From Shewanella canadensis (GTDB lineage Bacteria; Pseudomonadota; Gammaproteobacteria; Enterobacterales; Shewanellaceae), in assembly GCF_003966225.1 (NCBI RefSeq), contig NZ_RXNU01000006.1:248001-312000 (forward strand): a stretch of 64,000 bases of DNA, read 5' to 3'. This document shows positions 37,350 through 46,708 of this stretch, one piece after another. The stretch's first letter is position 1. Every line of letters begins with the position of its first letter. The translations under genes were made by a program, and so were the position numbers. The notes below the pieces were generated by a model. The model saw only the letters and a program-made list of their open reading frames with translations, searched no databases and was not told the DNA's origin.

Positions 37350-37470
37350 AGGAAAGCTTAGTCTAAATCAATAAAATGCTGATTTTATCAGCGTTTAGGT
37401 CAACATCTTGTTTGAAAATGATACAAATTTGTTTGTTTTTATGAAAAGAGATTTCTGTATTCAAGATAGT

Positions 37471-37500
37471 AAAAAGGGAGGCATTGCCTCCCTTTATTTA
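37471..37500 (-). terminator. terminator of omcA1
   Basis: AAAGGGAGGCA/TGCCTCCCTTT arms with a one-base loop (37473-37495), beginning about 70 nt beyond the omcA1 stop and followed on the minus strand by a T-tract (TTTTTACTATC). Confidence 0.8.
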
Positions 37501-37566
37501 GGTAGCGGTGATGACTTAGATTATGACTAAGATAATCACCGCTAAAGCTACTTCATTATCACAAAA

Positions 37567-39768
37567 TTAGTGACCGTGAAGTGCTATTACTTTCTCTGGT
37601 GAGTGACAAGTCTGACAAGTTTCAGCAGCACGTGTTCGAACGTCTTCTGTACTTGTACCGTCAAGGATACCACCGTTAGAGACAATGTGAGACTTAGCAG
37701 CATCGTCAAGGTACTTCTGGTGACAGCTTAAGCAAGTACCGGCATCAGATGAAACGAAGATACCTGTGCTATCCAATGTCTCCATATTAGGGTAGTTCCA
37801 AACACGCTCTGGAGAGCGGCCCAGCTCAAACCCGTTATCGGTATGACATGTCTTACAGTCTGTTTTAACAACTGTTTTAGAACCAACACCCGCATACTTC
37901 AGGTAGTGACCATCTGCGTGGTGCGCCTTGTAAGCGAAGCTTGTTGGCTTGTCAAACTTACCAGAATTACGCTCAGACTCTTTGACAGCCTTATCTGAAG
38001 TGTGGCATGCCTGACAGTTGACACCGTTAGAGTCATGGTAGAACTCGGCGCCGTGACAGCTGTGACACTTGGCATCATCGACAATTGAACGACGAGCAAC
38101 AGCTGGCTCTTCAGATTGACCATTATTCCAGATGAAGCGCATTGGCTCGTCTTGGATGTAGGCCGCTTTTGCGTTACCAGCAATGGTTACACCATCGTCA
38201 TCGTAGCAAGACATAGGCTCAACAAGCGGACGACCGTAGCCACCTTTCTTAAAGCATGTCTTAATAACAGGAAGTAGCTCGAAGCTCTTACCATTGATGT
38301 CTGCAGGTAACTCTATGTTTGCACTGACAACACTGAACGTCTTGTTAGCTTCATCATAGGTAGCCTGTGATGAATCATATAAGCTAATACGACGCTCTGA
38401 GTATTTACTACCCGTTTTGTATGCAGGGTAATCGGCATCGACATCCCAAGATACAACGATGTATGGGTTTGAATAACCTAGTTTGTAGATAAACTCTTTA
38501 GCAATTGGAGTACCAGCATCATCAAGAAGCTGTACATCAAAGCTCAGGCCTTGACCTTCAGGTTTGATATTGCTGAATGTTGCCGAGTAGTTCTTGCTTA
38601 CGTCATAGGCTTTAGTTGCATCGCCATGAGCTTCAACACCACTGCGAGCATAACCCTCTTCGATATGGCAAGACATACAATCAGTGCTGCTATGCATTTG
38701 AGAAGGTTTCTCTGTATGACAACCTACACAAGCCGTGTTACTCAGGTTTGCTTTAAACAGGTCGGCATTTGCCGGTGCATTTTCGCCTTCAACGTGACAA
38801 GAGGAACAATCTGCAGCAGGCTTCTGCGGGAACATCACCTTGCCATAATCATGAACGCCGCCGCCATATCCGATAACTTTATATGGAGCCGGAACCATGC
38901 CTTCTGGCGTGCTGGTCATTCTCTCTTGACCTTTGTGGATCGCATGGATCATAAAGGTAAAGTCGACGCTGTTGCCACTTTCAGGATCGCCTGAAGTTGC
39001 AGTGTGACAAGATGCACAGTTTTCGATGTTGATGCGGCGACCGCCATGAAGCTCGAGGCTCTCTGGCTGATGACAGCTGTAACATGTTTCGATTGAAACA
39101 ACGTTACGAGTCTGAATACCTTCGGTTGCGCCACTCGATGGCTGCCAGTCGTAGTTGGCATTGGCAGCAAAGCTTGAAAGCTCAAGTTCCATAGTGGCGC
39201 GTTGAGTTTCATCTGCATTGTAAGTAACTTCGACAGGTTCAACGACACTACCGATATTTTGCTGGTAGGTGTAGGTGTAACTACCATCTTCGTTATCGAC
39301 AAAACAAGTCTCACAGTCGCCGGCTTTCTCTACGTTAGCCTGGAACTGATTTGATGGGTTGATATGTGATTCACCTTCAGGAACCCAGTCCGGATTCGGT
39401 GCTTTTTCAGCATTGATATAAGCTTCCCATTGGTAGCCTCTATCAACTTCGGTTTCACCCATCATCTCGGTGACATGGCTCAGTTGAGCGATACCGAAAC
39501 GTAAGTCGTGATCTTTGGTTAAACCAAGAACGGCGACACCGTTGTCATTTTGAAGCTTGAAATCGACAGATACGACTCCCGCTTCTACTGTAGCGTTAGT
39601 AAATATCGCATTTACACTTTTTGCGGCGTCGATGTTTACACCAACAACGCCATCTTTGCCGTCTTCACCATCTTTACCGTCGCTGCCGCAACCGGTAATG
39701 ACAAATGACAGCAGTCCTGCACCTAATACAGCTTTTGTCGCTGCACTAAAATTGAACTTTTTCATCAT
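37567..39768 (-). CDS. omcA: OmcA, surface decaheme lipoprotein (copy 1)
   Basis: 733 residues from the ATG at 39768 (GGGA seven bases ahead), close to MR-1 OmcA (735), with a nearly matching start (MMKKFNFSAATKAVLGAGLL). Lipobox VITGC, then GSDGKDGEDGKDG. Ten CXXCH motifs counted in two pentaheme clusters. A non-heme CETC pair in GDCETCF probably forms a disulfide. It reduces minerals and flavins at the cell surface. Own Fur-like site upstream and own terminator downstream make it a separate unit. Confidence 0.94.
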   Translation of the reverse strand: MMKKFNFSAATKAVLGAGLLSFVITGCGSDGKDGEDGKDGVVGVNIDAAKSVNAIFTNATVEAGVVSVDFKLQNDNGVAVLGLTKDHDLRFGIAQLSHVTEMMGETEVDRGYQWEAYINAEKAPNPDWVPEGESHINPSNQFQANVEKAGDCETCFVDNEDGSYTYTYQQNIGSVVEPVEVTYNADETQRATMELELSSFAANANYDWQPSSGATEGIQTRNVVSIETCYSCHQPESLELHGGRRINIENCASCHTATSGDPESGNSVDFTFMIHAIHKGQERMTSTPEGMVPAPYKVIGYGGGVHDYGKVMFPQKPAADCSSCHVEGENAPANADLFKANLSNTACVGCHTEKPSQMHSSTDCMSCHIEEGYARSGVEAHGDATKAYDVSKNYSATFSNIKPEGQGLSFDVQLLDDAGTPIAKEFIYKLGYSNPYIVVSWDVDADYPAYKTGSKYSERRISLYDSSQATYDEANKTFSVVSANIELPADINGKSFELLPVIKTCFKKGGYGRPLVEPMSCYDDDGVTIAGNAKAAYIQDEPMRFIWNNGQSEEPAVARRSIVDDAKCHSCHGAEFYHDSNGVNCQACHTSDKAVKESERNSGKFDKPTSFAYKAHHADGHYLKYAGVGSKTVVKTDCKTCHTDNGFELGRSPERVWNYPNMETLDSTGIFVSSDAGTCLSCHQKYLDDAAKSHIVSNGGILDGTSTEDVRTRAAETCQTCHSPEKVIALHGH

Positions 39769-39829
39769 GATTATTCCCTGCAATAGTTTTAATCATCACT
39801 AAACAAATCTAATTAAGCTCATCTTTATA

Positions 39830-39850
39830 TGAGAGTGATTCTTATTATCA
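39830..39850 (-). promoter_or_regulatory. Fur box(es) upstream of omcA1
   Basis: The plus-strand sequence TGAGAGTGATTCTTATTATCA contains two overlapping Fur-core matches, TGAGAGTGATTCTTA (10-11 of 14) and TGATTCTTATTATCA (12 of 14), 62 bp upstream of the omcA1 start. Confidence 0.6.
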
Positions 39851-40244
39851 AATCGTTAATAAACAAGTGTTTAGTGTGTGGAATTAATTTCCACCTATAG
39901 GCTATCTAAGCAGGGACTTTTTAGCAGGTGTTTTAAGCGCTTTATGTGAGTTAGGTCCGACTATTTCTTTAGGGGTAGGTAGATCGGACCCGTTTTTGAG
40001 ACAGAACAATAAATATTCCTTTTATTTTAACCATTTTGTTGGAGAATTGTTCAATTTCAGTGTAATGGATTTTCCAATTATTTCGGCATAATTTATTGTT
40101 TAGAAGGATATAAACAAGAGTTTGCGAAAACGTCTGTTACAAGTGTTGAGTATAGGTGTTTTTGAGACTGGTATCGGGTTAATAACCGTATCTTGTTGGC
40201 TAGAGATATTAGCTCTGCTCTTGCTCTTTTAGACGGGCGACTAG
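39851..40244. other. promoter region of omcA1
   Basis: About 390 bp with no supported gene. TGTGAGTTAGGTCCGA at 39945-39960 has one perfect CRP half site and a poor second half. Otherwise AT-rich with nothing that I can name. Confidence 0.35.
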
Positions 40245-40272
40245 AAAAAAGGGAGGCTAGCCTCCCTTTTGC
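40245..40272 (-). terminator. terminator of the mtrDEF-omcA2 unit
   Basis: Perfect 12-bp palindromic arms AAAAGGGAGGCT/AGCCTCCCTTTT (40247-40270), about 20 nt beyond the omcA2 stop, with T-rich sequence on the minus strand. Its sequence is nearly the same as the omcA1 terminator, suggesting that both ends were duplicated together. Confidence 0.82.
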
Positions 40273-40289
40273 TTGGCTAGAGTAGAACG

Positions 40290-42443
40290 TTAATTACCAT
40301 GTAAAGACGTTATCTGCTCTGGTGTATGACAGGTCGAGCAGGCTTCGCTGGCACGAGTTTGAACATCCTCTTCACTAGTACCATCTAAAATACCGCCGTT
40401 AGTGACGATATGGCTGGCCCCGGCATCACTGAGGTACTTTTGATGACAGGAGAGACAGGTTCCCGCATCCGATGAGACCCAGATGTCTTCACCTGTGACT
40501 TTATGGCCAAAGCGCCAAACTCTATCGCTCACGCGACCCAATTTTATACCGTCATCTGTGTGACAGGTCAGACAATCCGTTTTTAGCACGGTCCCGGATT
40601 CGACGCCTGCATATTTGAGGTAGTGTCCCTCTGCTGCGTGAGCCTTATAGGCGAAACTGGTCGGTTTCTTGCCGCCGGGGTAGCTCTCATCTGATTTAGT
40701 GGTTTTGTCCGATGTATGACAGGTCTGACAGTTGACGCCGTTATCGTAATGGAACACCTCTTGATTATGACAAGCCTGACACTTAGTCGTATCTATGATA
40801 TTGCGCCTTGTGGCGGCCTGAGCGTCGGGATCCATACCCGTACCGGACCATACAAAGTGATAGGGTTCCTCTTTAACCTCGATAGAACGCGTATTGTCGG
40901 AACACTCTGTCATCACCACTTCTGCCACGCCATAGCCTCCCTTGTTAAAGCAGACTTCGACGGCAGACCAGAGCTCGAAGGTTTTGCCATCGGCATAGCT
41001 CGGCATATCGAAGTTATTGCCTGTGATGGTGAAGGTCTTTGTGTTGGCATCATATGTGCCTTCGCTGAGTTTGATGCGGCGATTGCTGTAGGAGGCATCC
41101 ATGTACGCCGGATAGTCTTTGTCACTGTCCCATGCTACGACGACTCGAGTCCCTTGGTTGATAAATTCGCCCGCAATAGCGGTGCCAGCAGCATCGAAAA
41201 TTTGCAGATCAAATTTGATTTTTCCATCGGCAGTTAAACCTATATTACTGAATGCGGCGCCCATCGCGCTGGCATCGTTGTAGGCTTTCATTATATCGCC
41301 GTGACGTTTCTCTGCATTGCCGGTTCCGGGGTAAGTATCGGTTGAGTTGTGGCAACCCATGCAGTTAGTACTGCTATGATTTTGCGACGGCTTTTCGGTG
41401 TGGCAACCCACGCAAGCGGTATTGCTAAGATCGGCCTTAAACAGAGCCGCATCGGCTGGTGCGCCTTCTCCCTCCACGTGACAGGTGCTGCAATCGGCAG
41501 CGGGGCCTTGTGGGAACATCACCTTGCCATAATCATGTATTCCGCCGCCATAACCTATTATTTTATATGGGGCAGGGACCATACCATCGGCTGTGCTGGT
41601 CATCCTCTCATTTCCTTTATGAATCGCATGGATCATATAGGTAAATTCGACACTGTTTCCACTCTCCGGATCGCCAGAGGTCGAGGTGTGACAAGATGCG
41701 CAGTTTTCAATCGCGATTCTTCGTCCACCGTGAAGCGCCAGGCTTTCGACTTGATGACAGGTATAACAGGCTTCGATGGAGACGACATTTCGGGTTTGAA
41801 TGCCTTCGCTAGACTCTGACGAGGGTTGCCAATCCAGGAAGGCATTGGCCGTTACCTGAGGAAGCTCAAGTTCCAGTGTCGCCCTTTGAGTCGAGTCGGC
41901 GCTGTAAGTAATCGTTAAAGGCTCTGTCACCTCAGCAATATTGACCTGATATGTGTAGGCGTAGCTACCGTCACCATTATCGAGGAAACACTCATCGCAA
42001 TCGGCAGCTTTCTCAACATTGGCCTGGTATTGGTTCGAGGGATTGATGTGCGATTCACCTTCGGGGATCCAATCCGGGTTAGGTGTCTTCTCGGCATTGA
42101 TATAGGCCTGCCAATGAAATCCTCTGTCGACCTCTGTTTCACCCATGGTTTCACTGATTCGGGTGAGCTGGGCAATACCAAAGCGCAGGTCATGGTCTTT
42201 GGTTAGACCCAGTATCGCGACGCCATTGGCATTAGTCAGGTCAAAATTAATGGTAACCGTGCCATCGGTGACCATGGCTGTAGTGATATTGGCAGACAGT
42301 GTCGCCGTGGAATCGATATTGACACCGATCACGCCATCTTTTCCATCTTCCCCGTCTTTACCGTCGCTTCCACAACCCAATAGCAGGGCAGAGCAAGTTA
42401 GCGCAATCAGACTAAGCGTCGAACCTTTTCTTTTTATATCCAT
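40290..42443 (-). CDS. OmcA-like surface decaheme lipoprotein (copy 2)
   Basis: 717 residues from the ATG at 42443; ATG codons at 42458 and 42491 are in frame but would put extra residues before the signal peptide. Lipobox LLLGC, then GSDGKDGEDGKDG exactly as in copy 1. Ten CXXCH motifs. It is clearly paralogous to copy 1 throughout (for example GLTKDHDLRFGIAQL and VPAPYKIIGYGGGIHDYGK), with the same non-heme CXXC (CDEC). It follows mtrF after 81 bp with no terminator, so it is probably co-transcribed with mtrDEF. The related Shewanella proteins UndA or OmcA paralogues are alternatives; the MR-1 cluster has only one omcA at this place. Confidence 0.9.
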   Translation of the reverse strand: MDIKRKGSTLSLIALTCSALLLGCGSDGKDGEDGKDGVIGVNIDSTATLSANITTAMVTDGTVTINFDLTNANGVAILGLTKDHDLRFGIAQLTRISETMGETEVDRGFHWQAYINAEKTPNPDWIPEGESHINPSNQYQANVEKAADCDECFLDNGDGSYAYTYQVNIAEVTEPLTITYSADSTQRATLELELPQVTANAFLDWQPSSESSEGIQTRNVVSIEACYTCHQVESLALHGGRRIAIENCASCHTSTSGDPESGNSVEFTYMIHAIHKGNERMTSTADGMVPAPYKIIGYGGGIHDYGKVMFPQGPAADCSTCHVEGEGAPADAALFKADLSNTACVGCHTEKPSQNHSSTNCMGCHNSTDTYPGTGNAEKRHGDIMKAYNDASAMGAAFSNIGLTADGKIKFDLQIFDAAGTAIAGEFINQGTRVVVAWDSDKDYPAYMDASYSNRRIKLSEGTYDANTKTFTITGNNFDMPSYADGKTFELWSAVEVCFNKGGYGVAEVVMTECSDNTRSIEVKEEPYHFVWSGTGMDPDAQAATRRNIIDTTKCQACHNQEVFHYDNGVNCQTCHTSDKTTKSDESYPGGKKPTSFAYKAHAAEGHYLKYAGVESGTVLKTDCLTCHTDDGIKLGRVSDRVWRFGHKVTGEDIWVSSDAGTCLSCHQKYLSDAGASHIVTNGGILDGTSEEDVQTRASEACSTCHTPEQITSLHGN

Positions 42444-42524
42444 AATTTTGCGTTCCATTTTTGCATCATCAAGGGGGAGGGCACTCACCAACTCATTGCA
42501 TAAGTGCCTAATAGTTGATTCTTA

Positions 42525-44450
42525 TTAGTTAATGGGGTGCACTTTTAATATATCTGCCGGAGCACCTACGCCATGACAAGTCGTACAACTTTCTGTACCC
42601 GCTGTCACATCGGCCTCACTGCCCATAAATACGGCGCCTTGCTGAGTCATATGACTTTGGGCTGTATCACTGAAGTGACAATCGCTGCAGATGGCTGCGG
42701 TTGCGCTCGTAAAGGTGCCGTTATTTATGGCTAATGGTTTAACACCCGAATATAGGGGGAGCGCCGCGCTGAGAAGTCCTGTGTCATTACTGGCGTGGCA
42801 TTGCGCACAGTTTCCGATCTGTCCCGGATAATTGAGCGTTTCATAACCCTCGCGTTGTGCACTGTGGAGTGAATGGATCAGATGCTTGTAGTCTGCCGTG
42901 GAAATTGACGGATTTGATGCAGTAGCGTCTGCCGTCATATTGGGGTTATGACAAAGCTGGCATTGACCTTCTAAATCATTGCGCGAACCGTGGAAGTTCA
43001 ACTCTTGTACGCCATGACAACTTCCACAAGTCTCGTTGGTCACAACGATTCTTCTTCCTGTGTCCGTTAACTCTGCGGCAGAGAAGAACTGATGACTCGA
43101 TTTAATGTTTACTGTCGAGAACGTATCCTCTTCGCAATCACCTAGCTCACCTTCCGATGAGCAGAGTTTGCCCTGGATAGCTAAGACTCCCTTGTCTGAC
43201 TCGGTTCCGGCAGGAATGGTCAAGCCACTAATTGCATAGGTGTAAGTGCCGTTACTTCCTGAAATGGGTGAAGTGTCTTGTAGTTTGATCGATTTAGCAG
43301 AAGGCGCATAATCGAAGCTGGTGCCCCAATTACCATAAACGCGAAGATCGTCGATAAAGTCGAGCATATCGGCGCTATCAACATAAACCGTGTTTGTGGC
43401 AGGATTGGTTAGCGTAATGCTAAAGGTCACAGTGTTGTCTGTAAGGCTCGCACTCACTATGTTAGCGTTAAATTGTCCCAGCGCCTCATCGTCACCTCCA
43501 TCATTGTGGACGCTCGCCGTCCAGTCTGAGTTATGACAGGCGACACAGTTACTGTTATCCGTTTGCGCCGGATGTCCCTCGCCTGCGGGGAAATCAATAT
43601 TGGTATGACAAGAACCACAAGCTTCCATTCCCGGAACTCGTGCCCAATTCATGTTTTCGGTTAAGGTTTCATCTGCTACGTGGCAGGTTTGGCAATCAGC
43701 TAATTCTCCGGGGAAACCGATCAGATGTTTAGTGTGGATCATCTGCGGGAAAATATTGTCGGGGTTACTCACCTTGTCGGTGTTGTGACAGGTTACACAG
43801 GTCTCTATCTTGTTGTACTTGCTACCGTGAAAAGCCAAGTCGTTATGGCAGGTGTTACATGTCTCTATGGTGATAAGATCACGGGTATAGGCGGGCTCGC
43901 CGCTGTCGCTCCAGTCGAAGTGTTGGTTCGTGATTGGCAGTGGAGTGCCATCGGGCAGGGCGTCTCCGCCAATTTTTATGATCACCCTCTGAGTCGATCC
44001 AGGCATATAGCTGACATCATTTAAGCCGTCAAATTCGGTGCTGAACGTATAGCTGTAGCTGCCGTTTTTATGATCGACCTGTTCACCGGTGCAAGTCGAT
44101 GTACAGCTTTCAGAGGTAAAGTACTGCCATTGGCTGGCGTTACCGGCATTGGTGTAGCCTTGGGGGAGCAGTTGAGCGGCAATGTACGTGGCTGTGCTGA
44201 TCCCCACTACCGGTTCATCATCTTGATTGCTGACACGATAGATTACCGTTGCGATACCCGCATCGGTTGTAACATCAGTGATCTCAACCATTAATGTGGA
44301 AATATCACTCGCCGGTGGGCCGCCAGGTTCGCCGGGATTCCCCGGCGCGCCATCATCCCCGCCACCGCATGCCGCAAGAAACATTGTTAAGGTTAATGGT
44401 ATTAATCTGTACAGGCTCACCATGTTTGATTTTGTGCTTTTATTCATCAT
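42525..44450 (-). CDS. mtrF: MtrF, outer-membrane decaheme lipoprotein
   Basis: 641 residues (MR-1 MtrF 639). Start with AAGGAAG ahead. Lipobox FLAAC, then a collagen-like linker GAPGNPGEPGGPP. Ten CXXCH motifs in two pentaheme groups, and a CX8C disulfide motif (CSSEGELGDC) in the second beta domain, as in the solved MtrF structure. It is the MtrC paralogue of the mtrDEF module. The 119-bp gap from mtrE contains only a weak GC hairpin. Confidence 0.92.
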   Translation of the reverse strand: MMNKSTKSNMVSLYRLIPLTLTMFLAACGGGDDGAPGNPGEPGGPPASDISTLMVEITDVTTDAGIATVIYRVSNQDDEPVVGISTATYIAAQLLPQGYTNAGNASQWQYFTSESCTSTCTGEQVDHKNGSYSYTFSTEFDGLNDVSYMPGSTQRVIIKIGGDALPDGTPLPITNQHFDWSDSGEPAYTRDLITIETCNTCHNDLAFHGSKYNKIETCVTCHNTDKVSNPDNIFPQMIHTKHLIGFPGELADCQTCHVADETLTENMNWARVPGMEACGSCHTNIDFPAGEGHPAQTDNSNCVACHNSDWTASVHNDGGDDEALGQFNANIVSASLTDNTVTFSITLTNPATNTVYVDSADMLDFIDDLRVYGNWGTSFDYAPSAKSIKLQDTSPISGSNGTYTYAISGLTIPAGTESDKGVLAIQGKLCSSEGELGDCEEDTFSTVNIKSSHQFFSAAELTDTGRRIVVTNETCGSCHGVQELNFHGSRNDLEGQCQLCHNPNMTADATASNPSISTADYKHLIHSLHSAQREGYETLNYPGQIGNCAQCHASNDTGLLSAALPLYSGVKPLAINNGTFTSATAAICSDCHFSDTAQSHMTQQGAVFMGSEADVTAGTESCTTCHGVGAPADILKVHPIN

Positions 44451-44538
44451 ATCTTCCTTGGGATCTGTGCTAATTCTGCTCTTGCTAAATCTTATGTTTC
44501 CAAATCTTATATTTCCAAAAGAATGCTCTTATCCACTC

Positions 44539-44556
44539 CCCCAGGTTATCCAGGGG
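44539..44556 (-). other. GC hairpin between mtrE and mtrF
   Basis: CCCC-A-GG, loop TTAT, CC-A-GGGG: a 6-bp stem with one A-A mismatch, 13 nt past the mtrE stop. There is no U-run, so it may stabilise or partly attenuate the message rather than end it. Confidence 0.3.
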
Positions 44557-44569
44557 CCAAAACTTTATT

Positions 44570-46693
44570 TTAAAGGTGATAACTTAACGTCAACCCAAGA
44601 TAGTGGGCACTATAATCGTGACTGAGAGAGCCGAAGGTCAGTACATTAGGTATGGCGTCTAAGGCTATCCCCTGATTACTCCAGTCGGCGTCTTCATAAT
44701 GCTCGAATATCCAATCGACACGAATTGCCATATTTTCACTGAACTGATAGTCGGCAAATGCATTGATATTGTGTTTGGTCGAGAAGTAATCACCAAAGGG
44801 AGATGTGAGGCCTTGAGTTAACTCGGTGTCGCTCTGGCCATCGGAATAGTTGTAATCGAGACCGAGAGAGAGTCTGTTGTCCATCAGATTTTGATACTGC
44901 ATTCCAGCACCAACCAGCGTGGAGCGTTCATCTGAATTGGCATACCAGTTTGCACTGCCGAAGTTACTGCTACCGGCCTGCTTGCTATCGCGCCAGTCTT
45001 GATTAAAAAATGCATTTAAGCTTAAGTCGTCATCGATCAGATACTGAGCCGAGATGTCATAACCTGATGTGTTAACGTCGGTAAGCCCTATGTTTGTATC
45101 GGTATAATCATCCTGACTGGCGTGCAGGTTGGCGCTGGCAGATAATGCCGCCGAGCCATTATAATCGGCCTGTAAACGGTATTCCTGATGCTCTCTATCG
45201 GCGAGATAAGATTTTCTCATCAGTGGATTGCTCATGCTCGATGTGGTTGTGACGATTCTGTATTCGCTACCACTTCTATCCTTAACTTCTGCTTTTAGGC
45301 CAAAAGACCAGGCTTGGGAGGGGCGGTAATTCAGCCGTCCATACACACCGGATTCATGCAGTGTCTCTCGGTCGAGATCGCTGTACTTATTGTGATCGTA
45401 CCGATAACCCGTATCCAGGTAGGTGTTGCGGCTGAATCGATACTTAGCCGCGAAGGTGGCTTTCTGTCTGGTTCGGTCATATTCAGGGTTGGTAGCCGTA
45501 CCGGCATAATAGCTGTCAGTGATCACCTGGGGCATATTCAGAACCCGGGTCTTATTGTCCCTGTCCTTGTAGTCGTATGCTGCACGCACACTGAGTTCAC
45601 GTGTAATTCGTCCGGAATATTTGAGCGTCATCTCTATCAGGTCTATCTGCCCATCTAAACTGGAGGCCGGGAGGGCTGGAGATGGACCATTGATGGTTGC
45701 CGGGAGGAAGGTTTCATCTTGGCTGAAACGGCTAAAGCCGGTATGCATCAGTACCTGGTGTCCATTGCTGCCCAGCTGCGCATTGGCCGCGATACGGTAG
45801 GCTCTGTTATCGGCGGGTGACGCACTCTGTCCTCTATATGCCGCACCGAAAGTGGGAGTGAACGCTGACTGCCAGTTGATGGCTTCATGGTCATTGTTGT
45901 AATGACTTAACATGGCATCGACACCCGCTAGCCAGTTGGCGCCATTAAAGTAAATTTTTGCCCCTAAATTATCGGTCGAATCGTCGATGGGTTGGGCCAG
46001 CATGACACTGTTGGTCAGCAAGTTACCGCTGAATGTTCGCTTACCTGTACGATCTTCATGCTGATAATCCAGCGCTGCCTTATAGAAGCTACCGGTATAA
46101 TCTGCGCCGAGGTTAAATCTATCGCGTTGAGTCTTGAGTGCAATCGGGGCTGCACTGCCTGACAGTTCTGTCATCTGCCCCGTTGTAGCGCCTGTTGTCC
46201 AATTGTCCGGCAAATTCATCTTATCGCCATCAATCATATAGGGCGTCAATGCACTGCTTGTATCGTAGTTAGCGATTCCCCGATAGCCTAAGATAATTTC
46301 ATATTGTCCGGGAGTACCGGTAGACACTTGGGCGCTGCCATTATCATAACCAAGCTTGTCGGCTTCGATTCGGGTCTGATATCCGGATTCATTTTTTAAT
46401 AGAATATCGGCTTCCAGATGGCCAACTGTGCCGTCTTCATCGGTGCCGCTGGTATTCCCGAAACGGATATCGCTTCCATCGTTATAGGCGATTCCAGCAC
46501 CTATAGTCCCCTTGTTATCGCTTGATATAGCGCAGCGTTTACACTGCCATTTATCCAGTTTTACGGTTGCACGATTAGCCTGAGATAAACCATAACCATC
46601 GGCGTATACCGGTGACCATAAGCTGCCTATCACCATGGCGATTAAACTCAGCCTTGTTGGCAGCTGTGCGGGATTATAAATTCGTTTATTCAT
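44570..46693 (-). CDS. mtrE: MtrE, outer-membrane beta-barrel (MtrB paralogue)
   Basis: 707 residues from the ATG at 46693 (GGGAG eight bases ahead); a GTG three codons upstream is possible. Signal peptide ends near VYA-DG. CKRC follows in the same DKWQCKRC context as MtrB; counting from the GTG it is at residues 54-57. Barrel strands run to a terminal aromatic strand (YLGLTLSYHL). It pairs with MtrD and MtrF. It lies 15 bp after mtrD, the same spacing as mtrA-mtrB. Confidence 0.93.
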   Translation of the reverse strand: MNKRIYNPAQLPTRLSLIAMVIGSLWSPVYADGYGLSQANRATVKLDKWQCKRCAISSDNKGTIGAGIAYNDGSDIRFGNTSGTDEDGTVGHLEADILLKNESGYQTRIEADKLGYDNGSAQVSTGTPGQYEIILGYRGIANYDTSSALTPYMIDGDKMNLPDNWTTGATTGQMTELSGSAAPIALKTQRDRFNLGADYTGSFYKAALDYQHEDRTGKRTFSGNLLTNSVMLAQPIDDSTDNLGAKIYFNGANWLAGVDAMLSHYNNDHEAINWQSAFTPTFGAAYRGQSASPADNRAYRIAANAQLGSNGHQVLMHTGFSRFSQDETFLPATINGPSPALPASSLDGQIDLIEMTLKYSGRITRELSVRAAYDYKDRDNKTRVLNMPQVITDSYYAGTATNPEYDRTRQKATFAAKYRFSRNTYLDTGYRYDHNKYSDLDRETLHESGVYGRLNYRPSQAWSFGLKAEVKDRSGSEYRIVTTTSSMSNPLMRKSYLADREHQEYRLQADYNGSAALSASANLHASQDDYTDTNIGLTDVNTSGYDISAQYLIDDDLSLNAFFNQDWRDSKQAGSSNFGSANWYANSDERSTLVGAGMQYQNLMDNRLSLGLDYNYSDGQSDTELTQGLTSPFGDYFSTKHNINAFADYQFSENMAIRVDWIFEHYEDADWSNQGIALDAIPNVLTFGSLSHDYSAHYLGLTLSYHL

Positions 46694-46708
46694 CTCTATC
46701 ACTCCCTA

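Noticed and set aside
42503..42517. Fur-like sequence between mtrF and omcA2
   Set aside because: Only about 9 of 14 core positions match, too weak to call.
35297..45658. Many open frames antisense to the cytochrome and porin genes
   Set aside because: They are reverse-strand shadows of CXXCH-rich and beta-barrel coding sequence, with no ribosome sites or recognisable domains.
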